Source: Azadirachta indica (taxonomy: Eukaryota; Streptophyta; Magnoliopsida; Sapindales; Meliaceae). Taken from it: 64,000 bases of DNA. The stretch spans positions 8,642,367-8,706,366 of the forward strand of contig CM040446.1 in NCBI GenBank assembly GCA_022749755.1, given 5' to 3'. The translations under genes and the position numbers were made by a program. Shown piece by piece: positions 12,229 to 22,709 of this stretch; within the stretch, counting starts at the first letter, position 1; the number at the start of each line of letters is the position of its first letter. The notes under the pieces are model-generated. The model saw only the letters and a list, made by a program, of their open reading frames with translations, did no database searches and had not been told where the DNA came from.

Positions 12229-12452
12229 TACTATGGGAGACAAGAAGGTTTCTAAAGCCATGCTAAATTTAGGAGCAAGTATTAATCTAATGCCATACTC
12301 CATATACTTGCAACTAGGTTTAGGAAAGCTTAAACATACAACTATGACCCTTCAACTTGCAGATAGATCGGTTAAATATCCAAATGGAATAATTGAGGAT
12401 TTATTGGTGCAAGTAGACAAGCTCATTATACCAATGGACTTTGTGGTTTTGT
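12229..12452 (+). pseudogene. Athila-type protease fragment, inverted
   Basis: This plus-strand piece encodes a segment nearly identical to the Ath1 protease at 18140-18360 (minus): TMGDKKVSKAMLNLGASINL, then YSIYLQLGLGKLK and DLLVQVDKLIIPMDFVVL. The active-site DLGAS reads NLGAS. It is sandwiched between two D fragments of the opposite strand, and both junctions are abrupt. The apparent start ATG at 12212 belongs to the D sequence, not to a real gene. Confidence 0.8.
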
Positions 12453-12836
12453 GGTCCATCTCCTCTAGGCTGAATTTCGATTTTTTTTGTGTAGAAAACC
12501 TCTCCTTACGCATGTGCACCCAAATCTAATCTCCAGGTTCAAAACAAATCTTCAAACACCCCTTATTAGCTTGCTTAGCATATTACTCGTTTTTTCCTCC
12601 AATGTTAGCCTAAACTTTGGCATGTAAATTCTTCACAAAATCTGCCTTTTTTTAACCATCAGGATTAACATATTCATTAGTAGGCAAAGGTAAAGTATCC
12701 ATAAGAGTTAGAGAATTAAAGCTATAAATAATTTCAAAAGGTGAAAAAGAAGTAGTAAAATGAACAGACCTATTATATGCAAACTCAATATGTGGCAAAC
12801 ACATAAAAATAACAAAAAAAAAAACACAAAACAAAG
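12453..12836 (-). pseudogene. Family D integrase C-terminal fragment
   Basis: Homologous to 57540-57840 and the adjoining region of the D integrase. It includes the GP-F core region, the GD-W-H-R box and [20 protein letters not shown] before the GFNPLTPLDL-like part. It lies on the wrong side of the gag/protease fragment for one continuous minus-strand element, so it is a separate or rearranged piece. Stops and frame changes are present. Confidence 0.75.
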
Positions 12837-13655
12837 ATAATTAACAAATAAGTAACCTGTTTCTAGAGTCAAAGCTTTGATATCAAATGATAAGAACTCA
12901 CTAAATGACCTGTTCTAAAAACTCTTGAATCAATTGTTGCGCGCAACCCTGGTACTTAAAAACAAGTTGTAAATAATTATATTAGAACTTAAGAAAAATA
13001 AATCCTTAAAATTTCAATCTTGAATATGTCATAAAGGTTGATCTCTCATTTGATAAGTCAAGATATTATATTTTACCAAGAACACAAGAAAGCAAAGTTG
13101 TGCTTGCTCAAAATATCTCAATATTATAAATGATGTTATAATTATTCGTTTACACAGTAGTAGCCTTTATATAGGCATGAAAACATCATTCCAAAATTAA
13201 GCAGGAAAAGAAATTCTAACGTAAATAGGAATAGAAACTCCAAGTAAAAGAGAAAATTAAAATTCTAATCTAAGTAGGAAACATAACTATTCTAAATAAA
13301 GTAAGAAACTAATTTTATGTAAAGTAAACAATCTAAACCAAACAAGGTATCTTTAAATCCCTAATTTTTTCATGTGGCATTAGGATTTAGTAGAGCAAAG
13401 CTATTCCTCTTCTTGCACATAAGGGTAAGTGATTATCTTTGGTGAGGTTTTGAAAACTTCTAGAATAGCCTTAAAATCTTGTAAAATAACTTCTTTGTCA
13501 TACACTTCCTTAATGAAGCTTTGTAAAGCCTCTTCCATCTTCTTTTGGCCTTGTCCTAGTCATTAGACTACCAATTCCTTAGAAAGGATCTTGAAAATAT
13601 TTGAGAATGTTATATTGAATCATTTGGCCAGCGCCTCGATCTCCATTATTATTAC
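12837..13655 (-). mobile_element. Unclassified gypsy LTR (family C) with leader
   Basis: A leader-like A-rich stretch ends in a decayed PBS (gctttgatatca, 12875-12887). An LTR-like sequence follows from about 12888 (tgataagaactcac). On the minus strand a TATA box (CCTATATAAAGG, 13164-13175) supports an LTR promoter. No second copy occurs in the window, so the right boundary is set only by the start of family A LTR sequence at about 13659. No coding frame was seen. Confidence 0.5.
13164..13175 (-). promoter_or_regulatory. TATA box in family C LTR
   Basis: CCTATATAAAGG on the minus strand is a near-consensus plant TATA box inside the putative LTR. It is oriented toward the PBS-like site at 12875-12887, as expected for an LTR promoter. 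Confidence 0.5.
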
Positions 13656-13658
13656 CCT

Positions 13659-13832
13659 AATTTACTAAGTTATGAAGACACTGTCGAAAGGTAATTTCAG
13701 AATTTAAACTGTATTCACTGAAGTAATATTTCAGAAAGAGCTTGGTATCATTGAAAAGTTGAAGAAGTAAGTTTTCTATAAAATTTTACGGTTTAGCATT
13801 TAGAGTTCTATAGAGAAAATTATGATAACTTC
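13659..13832 (+). mobile_element. Family A LTR fragment, plus orientation
   Basis: About 175 bp that read as the reverse complement of 210-400, part of the family A LTR. The piece is cut on the left by the family C LTR and on the right by the B LTR that starts at 13833. Confidence 0.8.
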
Positions 13833-14641
13833 TGATGCAAACGAAATTGTGCAACCACGTAAACAAGAGGAGAACCTTAGACATAAGATTAGATATACTC
13901 AATTGTAGCATCTATATGATTCACTAAGCGTGCCGAATGGACCGATTACAAGAGCTAAAGTTAAGACATTGGAAAGTGCCTTAAATGGACTAATTAAAAA
14001 GATGTGTGATTCAAATACAATTCAAGATAATGTCTTGAAGAATTAGGTTCAGTAAACATCATTCAAGCGATCGGATTCCAAGAAGACTAATATGAAAATG
14101 TTCGAAAAATTATATTCCATTTGTATAATTTTAAGAATTTTAAAATGATGTAATTACTTACATCATACATATTCGACGTCATTGCTTACATCATATATAT
14201 ATGACGTCATTGCTTACATTTTCATGTTTGAAATTTGTAGGTTTTAAAAGTCATAAAATTTGTATTTATTTTGTCAAAATGTTAGGTTAGGATTATTAGC
14301 CTAACTTTTGACATTTTCCTTTTGTATTTGCTTATAAAAAGACTTTCATTTCTTGAAATGAAACAAGCAATTTTGAGTGATAAATTATTTCTTACAAGTT
14401 CTTGTTCTTGAACTTTTCAAGTCTAATTTTTTGTTGCGTTCAAAACAACCAAACATATCATTTTGATTCTTAAGGATTTTCTTAAGGATTTTTGGTGTGG
14501 TGTTTGAGTATTCATAATCTTGATTTTTATCTAGATAGTTATCAGGTCAAGGCTCTATAAACTTGCATTTTAGGAAAACTTTGAGGTTCTTTATTACATT
14601 CGGTGTTGGGTTTCGTCACGTTATTGGCGAGGTTCGTATCA
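13833..14641 (+). mobile_element. Family B LTR copy B2 (5' LTR of the outer B element)
   Basis: An intact-looking LTR of about 809 bp, TGATGC...GTATCA. It carries the LTR-encoded integrase tail (GPITRAKVKTLESALNGLI-like, 13930-14010), broken by a small deletion. It is followed by a perfect PBS. The matching 3' LTR is probably at 43416-44230, separated by nested insertions. Flanking 5-mers (acttc on the left, ctaac right of 44230) do not match, so either the pairing or one flank has been rearranged. Confidence 0.85.
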
Positions 14642-14643
14642 TT

Positions 14644-14655
14644 TGGTATCAGAGC
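14644..14655 (+). other. Primer-binding site of outer B element
   Basis: TGGTATCAGAGC is the exact 12-nt complement of the plant initiator tRNA-Met 3' end, two bases after the LTR. Confidence 0.9.
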
Positions 14656-15048
14656 TTTGGTTTCAAGGCAAATTTAAGTTATCTTTTACATCTTTATTAT
14701 TCCTTTACTTCTTAAATTAGAATTCTGAAAAAAAAAATACAAAAAAAAAATATCGTGGCCAAATTCCTCCTTGATTGGTCCAAATTCGAATTTTGTGTTT
14801 TACTTACTTCAATTTATTTTGAGTTCATATTTTTATTTCTACTTCCTAAAAAAAAAAAAGAGAAATAAAGCAAAAAAAAAAAAGATAAATAAAAAAAAAG
14901 GAGAGAATTGTTGTTATCTATTATATTCATAATTTCTTGTAGTATTAGCCTAATATTCCTTATTCTTGATCTAATATTATCATTGCTTGCATCAATTTCT
15001 TAAGAATTGCTTATTGAATCTTGTGATTTGTTTTTTGTTGCATCAATT
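14656..15048 (+). mobile_element. Family B 5' leader, truncated
   Basis: Non-coding leader matching the reverse complement of 39290-39670, with A/T runs at 14728-14900. Similarity to the B leader stops near 15037. Athila LTR sequence begins at about 15049. The gag start of this element is lost at this junction; its gag resumes at 40616. Confidence 0.75.
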
Positions 15049-16269
15049 TCTGTTGAATTTAATGAAATTAGATGGAGTTTGGCTAGTTATTTAATCTGGT
15101 ATTGAAATATAAGGTGAATTAAACAACTATTATGTATTTCAGATTATTCATTTTTCAACTAAAATTAGAGGATTTCAATGATCATGGTAATTCTCACTCA
15201 CAATTAATTAAATATATCCTTAATATGAGGCTTCTATTTAATTAATTGTATTGTTACAAGGAAATCATTTAACCATTTAAATCAAACTAACTCAATAGAT
15301 TCAATTCAAATACTTGTTCAAAAGAGCTTAATTAAGATAAGATAATGCTTTTAATACCTTAATTCTCAAATTAATTTCAATCACAAATAATTGATAGCAA
15401 ATAATCAAAATTATACAGATCAATGAATAAGAAATAATCTCAACCTTCAAATTAATTATATTTCACAAAATATTTAGTACCATTTCAATAGCAAAGCCAA
15501 ACTCCCAAAATATGTTTACACTTTCATTTTTAAATTCAAATCTATGAATCTAATTACAAAAGTTCTAAATATATTTGAAAAATAAACGAACTTGAAGAAA
15601 ATTTTCCTTTTTGAAGGTTCACCACCAAGTTTTGAAGAAGATGATAATTCAGCCCAGCAAGAATGTCTTCCTCTTCAATCCAACAATCCTCTCCCTCCAA
15701 TAAAAAACTCACTCTTTAGAAAACCTTATTATTCATCAAATTCTTCCCCAATTCATTCTCAGCCCCAGCATCACCTCCAAAGTCATTCCTCTTATTTATT
15801 TTGTCAACAACTAATTCAAAATTCACTCCCACATGTCAAGGAAAGTTTGTCTTCTAGTTGTTTTATGTCCAACTAGAGTTTTGACCCTCAAAACTTCAAC
15901 ATTTACTTTCTCTTTGAAATATAGGGTTGTAAATCATTGTGTCTAGTTTTCAAATTATTTCGTATCACTTAAATACGAGTATTGAGGACAAAATTATGCT
16001 AGAAAATACGGACTATGTTCAGTGAATACAGACCTTCCAACATCTTGGGTTTGTTTTTGGACTTTCTACAATAATTTCTACAAATAATAAAAAGAAGCTC
16101 AAAGTAATAAAATTCTAAGATAAAAATACATTTTGGGTTTGTTTTTGGGCTTTCTACAATAATTCCTACAAGTAATAAAAAGAAGCTCAAAATAATAAAA
16201 TTTTAAGATAAAATACATGAATAAAGGACATAAACATAATAAAATATTAGGACAAATATTGATTTATCA
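15049..16269 (-). mobile_element. Athila-type element Ath1, 3' LTR (truncated)
   Basis: Aligns with 20268-21300 plus 40518-40615 (the Ath1 5' LTR). About 250 bp of the outer end are missing at the left junction. The inner end ttgatttatca (16259-16269) is followed by a purine-rich tract on the minus strand. The LTR contains a 90-bp tandem duplication (16045-16222) not present in the other LTR as far as can be seen. An open stretch on the plus strand (15592-15876) is antisense to the element and is not called a gene. Confidence 0.8.
16045..16222. repeat. Two-copy tandem duplication (about 90 bp) in Ath1 3' LTR
   Basis: The segment beginning ttgggtttgtttttggactt at about 16045 is repeated from about 16134 with few differences. 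Both copies run through taataaaaagaagctcaaa. The corresponding part of the 5' LTR shows one copy, split by the B insertion at 21300. Confidence 0.8.
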
Positions 16270-16283
16270 AATTCCCCTAAATT
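16270..16283 (-). other. Polypurine tract of Ath1
   Basis: On the minus strand TTTAGGGGAATT directly precedes the LTR start TGATAAATC, the usual place for a plus-strand primer. This supports the LTR boundary at 16269. Confidence 0.65.
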
Positions 16284-17660
16284 TAGACTTTGCTAGTCCT
16301 CGAGCAAAACTAAAATAAAAATAAAAATAAAAGACTCAACATACATGTGAAAATTTCTTTCTAGAGATGATTCCTTAAAATGTTAATGGCTTCAAAAGAA
16401 TGCAATAAGATATAAGGTCAATCAATGACTTATCCAATTGCCAACAATTTTTTTAAAAGTTATCTTCATGTGTAGTGTGTGATAGCCATAGATCAATTAT
16501 CATCTCTCTTGTCATCCTTCACATTATCAAAATATAGCATGCATTGATGTTTCAACTCCAAACTTCATAAAGGTGGTCACTCTTAAAGAAATGCACTCGA
16601 AATTTGTGTTATCACTAAACCATATGTGAGACAAGTATCAAGTTTAGATTTTTAATGGAAAACAAAGCTCACAAACAAAATGAAGAATACGCTATTTTTG
16701 ATGTAATGATGCTGATCTCATGAATGGAATGCTAACAGCTTGATTTTCCTGACAATGAATGCAAACTAATCATATGATAAACAACATCAACATAGGACTT
16801 TTTTTTTTTGGGTTGTAATGAGGCTATTGGGTAAGGTAAGGATAAAAATCAGTGGATAAAAGATAAAACAAAGCCATAAGAACTTAATAATATGTGCACC
16901 TATCATCAAATTCTCATTTTTTAATTTTCTTTCATATTCTGCAACCACTCATTTACATTCACCCCTTTTTTCATTTTCTTTTTTTTTTCAATCTCAAATT
17001 TCATTTTGCAGCCCTATCTTTTTTTTTTTTTTTTACTGCACTTTCATAATCAACCCTAGCATTTCTCCTTTTTTTTTTTTCCTTAGTGCAACACATTGAT
17101 AAAACATTATTAACACTAAGCACTATTTCAAGAAATAATAACCCCTAAACCTATTACAAGACACATATCCAATCAACTCATTTACAGCTCAAAGAATAGA
17201 ATAAAGATAAGAATATTGGATACTTGGCTATTGGGTTTGATTGTGATTGGTTTTAAGAAAGAAAAAGAACATATTGAGGCTCAAAATAGTTGCTAAGGAA
17301 GAATATACATTAGGTAGGCAAGAAAGGCGCAAATGATTCAAATAAGGCCTAGAATCACTTCTCATGTATCATACAATTAGTATTACAATCAAAGTAAGAA
17401 TAATCAAGATAATTAACCAAAACAAAGTATAATGAGATCATTTGAAAGAAAAAAATGACAAGTAAATATAGAGTAGTGATAAACACTCAGAATAGAAGCT
17501 TCAGGGCTCAAAATCTCACAATTAGGGTTCTATGAATCTACACTATCTTGCACATTATCCTCTAATTATGTGATTTCATCAAATGAAAATTCAAATCAAT
17601 AATGGCATAAAGTGCATATGTAGTAAAAGAATAAACAATGAAATGATTACAGGGTATGTA
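16284..17660 (-). mobile_element. Ath1 3' non-coding region
   Basis: About 1.4 kb without a long frame, between the polypurine tract and the protease. It contains poly-T tracts at 16800, 16980 and 17020. Much of it (16735-17640) is repeated at 44231-45120 in Ath2, where pol follows. Athila elements commonly have a long region between pol and the 3' LTR that may hold an env-like frame; I see none here. The junction with the protease at about 17660 marks the deleted pol. Confidence 0.75.
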
Positions 17661-17670
17661 TGCTTCTCTC

Positions 17671-18600
17671 CTAAAAAATGTATTTAAAATGTTTAGGCAA
17701 TTCTTGAAGCTCAATTTTAGGTGGAGTGATTTCTGTTCTCGGTAAGGATTTTGGTAACTCTAAGGGTTTGCTAGGTTCTTCTGAAATTGCTTTAGCTTTA
17801 TCTAGCATCTCATGGTATCTCTTAGTCTCTTCTTCAAGTGTTTCTTCTACTCTCTCACCAACAAGTGCAACTTCAAGTTTATCCTCCATTTTTTCCAACA
17901 AATAAGTGCTATAAACAAGTGAGTCTATACAATCAATAAAAAAACACTCATGTTTAGTAGAAATAGAAGAAATCGATAAAGAATCAAATACTTTAAATTG
18001 GACGGTTTCTCCTAAGACCCTCATTGATAACCTCCCATTTTGGACATCAATAATTGTCTTGGTGGTTGCCATGAATGGTCTACCAAAAAGAATTGTATGC
18101 TCTTTGTCCTTTGAAGGTGTTCCTTTCATCTCCAAAACCACAAAGTCCACTGGTACAATGAGTTTGTCTACTTGCACCAACAAATCCTCAATTATTCCCT
18201 TTGGATATTTAATTGACCTATTCGCAAGTTGAAGTGTCATAGTTATAGACTTAAGCTTCTCTAAACCTAGTTGCAAGTATATGGAGTATGACATTAGATT
18301 AATACTTGCTCTTAAGTCTAGCATGGCTTTAGCTATCTTCTTGTCTCCCATAGTTATGTTTATGTTGAAACTTCCGGGATCTTTTAATTTTGGAGGCAAA
18401 TTTTGTTGAAGCACTGCACTAGCAACTTCTGAGACCATGACTTTCTCATTCTTCTCATATCTTCTCTTTTTGGTGTTGAGTTCCTTAAAAAATATTGTAT
18501 ATGATGGTATATTCCTAATAACATCCAAAAGAGGTAAATTAATATGAACCTTAAAAAACATCTCAAAAATCATAGAAAATTGTTTATCTTGCTTATTGTC
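17671..18600 (-). pseudogene. Ath1 Gag C-terminus and aspartic protease
   Basis: A 300-aa open frame with a gag-tail part (LPLLDVIRNIPSYTIFFKELNTKKR) followed by a retropepsin-like domain (MGDKKIAKAMLDLRASINL...GRPFMATTKTIIDVQNG). The active-site motif, normally DLGAS in Athila, reads DLRAS (GGA to AGA), which should disable it. The frame ends with ITPPKIELQELPKHFKYIF, exactly where reverse transcriptase should start. Non-coding 3' sequence follows instead. The whole RT-RNase H-integrase region is therefore deleted. Confidence 0.83.
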
Positions 18601-19860
18601 TCTTAAACGGTGCGGATAAGGAATTGGAGGCCTATAAGGCTCGGTTGCCTTATGGAGGGTTAGAGTAGAAGCTGAATCCTTTTCTTCGCTCTTCTCGGAA
18701 TGCTTAAAAGGCTAGGGATCTTTAGCTTGTTCTTCTTTGGAAACTTCTTGCTCCCCATTTTCTGCATCAAGTGGTAAATCATTAGAATTTTTATTATCAA
18801 AATGTTTGTTAATAATTTTATCACTTCGTAAGACTGTAATAGCTTTCGGTTGCTCGGGTTAGCTGGGTAGCTTTCCTTTTTGATGTCCTTGCATGTGTTC
18901 TGCAAGTTGCCCAACTTGCATTTCTACCCTCTTCATAGATGCTTCTAAGGAATCTACCTTTGACTATGTCTTTCATAGTTTTCTTTACTGACTTGAATGA
19001 AGGTGTTCAAGCTCTCCTCCAATGTTGGTCTTCTAGGTTGTTCAGGTGGCATGGTTTGGATTTGATGTTGAATTGACCTTGAGTTTTGAGCATATGTTGG
19101 ATTGTTATTAGTCTTCCAAGAGAAATTCGGATGATTTCTTCAACTTGGGTTATATGTGTTTGCAAAAGGATCATGTCTTGGCTTAGGTTGGTAAGACTCC
19201 ATCAAATTAGCTTGTTCTTGTTCACCACCTATATAAGAATCACAAGATAAAGAACAAGTGTTAGCATTATGCCCATAAATACCACAAATTCCACATACCT
19301 TATGAGTTGGCTGGTTATTGGTCGTAAGGAGTTTGGCTTGCTTAGTCAATATAGCAAGTTGCATTGCCATTTCATTGTTAGAGCTTAAATCATGCACCCC
19401 AACTCTCCTTCCTCTTGCACTCTTTTGCTGCGAATTAGCACCCAACATTTCATATAGCTCATATGTCTCCACTGGCAGCATTATCAACTGTGTATTGATA
19501 TTGTTGCGTCAATCCATAATAGAAAAATTGGTTTTGTAGCTGCAGCGGAAAATGATGGTGAGGATATTGGATAAGAAGCATCTTAAATCTATCCCACGCT
19601 TCATGGAAAGGCTCTTCCTTCATTTGAGAAAAGGTAGCATAAAAGATGTAGAAGTGCTAATGATTGCCCTTGCATACTCCTTCATCACCCTTTGTCTTTT
19701 AGCTACTTCCGTTGTTTGGGGCTCCATGGTTGCTGTTTCCTCAACAATTTCTTCTTCTTGTTCAGTACGTAATTGATGTTCTTCAACTAGTTGTCTCAAG
19801 TTTTCCCTTATTCTTAAGAGATTATCTCTTTTCTCCCCAAGATCTCCCCTTTGAAAATTG
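18601..19860 (-). pseudogene. Ath1 Gag, broken
   Basis: Athila-type Gag in several frames. The part at 19140-19487 contains ARGRRVGVHDLSSNNEMAMQ, then a CCHC knuckle CGICGIYGHNANTC and the PFANTYNPSWRNHPNFSW region. Downstream (18660-19020) a basic segment and a Lys/Glu-rich linker lead to PPIPYPHRL. Compared with Ath2 (53870-54200), about 300 bp are missing near 19635. At least three frame breaks occur. Gag packages the element's RNA; this copy cannot make full-length Gag. Confidence 0.8.
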
Positions 19861-20003
19861 TTACCGTGTATGTACCTAATAAAAGAAAAAAAAAAATTAA
19901 GCTACAAAGAAATAAAATAAAATAGCAATAAATGAAACACTCAAAACAAATAAAAAAATATCAACAAAGAAAACAAATATAAAATTTAAACACCAATTCT
20001 CCG

Positions 20004-20015
20004 GCAACGGCACCA
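20004..20015 (-). other. Athila-type primer-binding site (tRNA-Asp-like)
   Basis: Minus-strand TGGTGCCGTTGC, continuing CGG, differs at one position from the TGGCGCCGTTGCC site of Athila elements, which is complementary to tRNA-Asp. It lies six bases from the LTR at 20022. It separates this lineage from the tRNA-Met-primed families A, B and D. Confidence 0.83.
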
Positions 20016-20021
20016 AAAATT

Positions 20022-21300
20022 TGATGTGCAAATTTTAAATATTGGCAAGTGCACGAATCATTAATAGCTAACGATAAATTTACTCCGACGTCGATCTCTC
20101 GCGGAATTGTAATGATTTAAATCTTTATTGTTTTTTGTTAATTATTAACTTAAGCAAACATAAAATCGTAAATACTTTAATGCAATCAAATGACAAATTC
20201 AGATTATTTCAATTGAACTGATTAAATAGCTAAATTACAAGAACTTGAAATCTATAAAATTCTGTTGAATTCAATGAAATTAAATGGGGTTTGGCTAGTT
20301 ATCTAATCTGGTATTGAAACATAAGGTGAATTAAACAACCATTATGTATTTTAGATTATTGGTTTTTCCACTAAAGTTAGAGGATTTCAATGATTATGGT
20401 AATTTTCACTTACAATTAATTAAATATATCCTTGATATGAGACTTCTACCTAATTAATTGTATTATTATAAGAAAATCATTTAACCATTTAAATCAAACC
20501 AACTCAATAGATTTAATTTAAATACTTGTTCAAAAGAGCTTAACTAAGGTAAGACGATGTTTTTAACTCCTTAATTCTCAAATTAATTTCAATCACAAAT
20601 AATAGATAGCAAATAATCAAAATTATACAGATCAATGAATAAGAAATAATCTCAATCTTGAAATTAATTATATTTCACAAAATATTCAGTACCATTTGAA
20701 TAGCACAGCCAAACTCTCAAAATATGTTTACACTTTCATTCTTAAATTCAAATTTATGAATCTAATTATAAAAGTTCTAAACATATTTGAAAAATAATCA
20801 AACTTAAAGAAAGCTTTCCTTTTCGAAAGTTCACCACCAAGTTTTAAAGAAAATGATAATTCAGCCCAGCAGGAATGTCCTCCTCTTCAATCTAGCAATC
20901 CTCTCCCTCTAATGAAAAACTCACTCTTTATAAAACCTTATTATTCATCAAATTCTTCCCCAATTCGTTCTCAGCCTCAGCATTACCTCCAAAGTCATCC
21001 CTCTTACTCATTTTGTCGACAATTAATTCAAAATTCACTCCCACATGTCAAGAAAAGTCTGTCTTCAATTGTCTTATGTCCAGCTGGAGTTTTGACCCCC
21101 AAAACTTCAACATTTGCTTTCTCTTTGAAATGTAGGTTGTAAATCATTATATCTAGTTTTTAAATTATTTTGTATTACCTAAATACGAGTGTTGAGGACA
21201 AAGTTATGCTAGAAAATACGAACTATGTTCAGCAAACACGGGCCTTCCAGCATCTTGGGTTTGTTTTTGAGCTTTCTACAATAATTCCTACAAGTAATAA
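20022..21300 (-). mobile_element. Ath1 5' LTR, main part
   Basis: The LTR begins tgatgtgcaaatt next to the PBS and runs to 21300, where a family B element interrupts it. Its remaining end lies at 40518-40615. Sequence from about 20268 matches the 3' LTR at 15049. The last five bases (aataa, 21296-21300) are the target-site duplication of the B insertion. Confidence 0.87.
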
Positions 21301-21609
21301 TGATACGAATCTCGCCAATATCGTGATAAAATCCAACACCGAATGTAGTAAAGAACCCCAAGATTTTTCCAAGACGCAAGTTTATAAAGTCTTGACTCGA
21401 TACCTATGTAGATAAGAACCAAAATTATAATTTACTCAAACGCCACACCAAGAATCCTTAAGAAAACACTTAAGAATTTAGATGATAAGTTTAGGAATAA
21501 GAACTTATAAGAAATAATTTAACACTCAAAATTGTTTGTTTGATTTCAAGAAATGAAAGCCTTTTTATAAGTAAATATAAAGAGAAAATGTCAAAAGTTA
21601 GGTTATCAA
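21301..21609 (-). mobile_element. Family B 3' LTR fragment (inner B element), cut by CACTA
   Basis: Starts TGATACGAATCTCGCC, the outer end of a B LTR in minus orientation, and follows the copy at 39688 for about 310 bp. The CACTA terminus at 21610 interrupts it. The 5-bp flank aataa equals the flank right of 40517. This therefore appears to be the 3' LTR of the same element whose 5' LTR is at 39688-40517. Confidence 0.85.
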
Positions 21610-21990
21610 CACTACTAGACTATTATACATTTAAAACTGTTATAAAACATTTTAAAAATTCTTTTAGAACGTCTTACAAACCGTCTTCTTTTGACGTGTC
21701 TTAAACTATCAAAAACCATTCTCTTTTGTTATGATAAGAAGACTGTTTTTATTAGTTTTTAAATTTATAAGAAAACAGTTTTAAATAGTACTCGAATTTA
21801 TAAGAGAACCCTTTATAACAATATTTAAATTTATAAGAGGACAATATTTAACAGTTGTTAAAATTTTATAAGAAATTTACTTTTAATAATATTTAAATAT
21901 ATAAGAAGACAGTTTTTAACAGTTATTAAAATTTTTAAAATTATAATTCTTAAAAATAACAATAAAAATGGTTATTATAACAACATTCAA
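21610..21990. repeat. CACTA terminus and subterminal repeats
   Basis: The terminal CACTACTAGA is followed by at least five degenerate copies of an aatttataagaraacagtttttaa-like motif in about 380 bp (near 21760, 21790, 21825, 21865 and 21895). Subterminal repeats of this kind are the usual TNPA-binding sites of CACTA elements. Binding is inferred from position only. Confidence 0.75.
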
Positions 21991-22014
21991 TTAAATAAAA
22001 ATTAATTTATCAAA

Positions 22015-22062
22015 AAATATACATATACATATATGTATATGTGTATATATATATATAAATAT
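22015..22062. repeat. TA/TG-rich microsatellite
   Basis: Alternating purine-pyrimidine run made of tatacatatacatatatgtat followed by gtgtatatatatat. Similar (TA)n tracts occur at 23190-23212, 24286-24300 and 25328-25345 inside the CACTA introns. Confidence 0.8.
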
Positions 22063-22709
22063 GTAGAGGACAATAATATCACTCATTAATTTATACATAT
22101 GTGTATCTTATTAATTATTTAAAAATATATTAAACATTGATTAGAAAAAAGTCTAAATTAAAAGAGTCCGTATCATTACAAATTGCAAATATAAACAGTA
22201 GCACAACAGCAACAGAACATGAACCAGAAACAACAGCAAGCTGATGCTAGATATCACATACATAGCTGTTTTATCCACTAATTATTATAAAACTAAACAT
22301 AGCAGTCATAAAAAAAACAAGTATCTCCCAATAACAGTATATATTTACAACTTTATCAATAGTTAGTTAAAACAATAATAAACTATAGCAGAAATGGCTA
22401 CAACAAAGTAACATTAGGAGAAGAAAATAGCAGAAAAATAAAAAACGTACAGTTAATAATAGGAAGCAGAATCAGCAACAAGCAGTCAAGCAGTAGGGAG
22501 CTTGATAATTAACAAGTAGCAACCTTGTTTTTCGTAATTTTTGCCATATTTTTAAGTTAATGCACTTATCAATTAATTTATGACTTAATAATTAAATTGA
22601 ATAAAAAGTAGATCAATAGACCTATAACCAAATATATCCGTCGAAATTCGTTGGGTAAAACTGGAAAATATAACTAAAACAAAAAAATAAAAAGATACAA
22701 TTATTTTAA

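Noticed and set aside
15592..15876. 94-codon frame rich in Ser/Gln/Pro, also partly open at 20912-21142
   Set aside because: It lies antisense within both Athila LTR copies, has no recognisable domain, and the frame differs between copies. LTR sequence explains the repetition.
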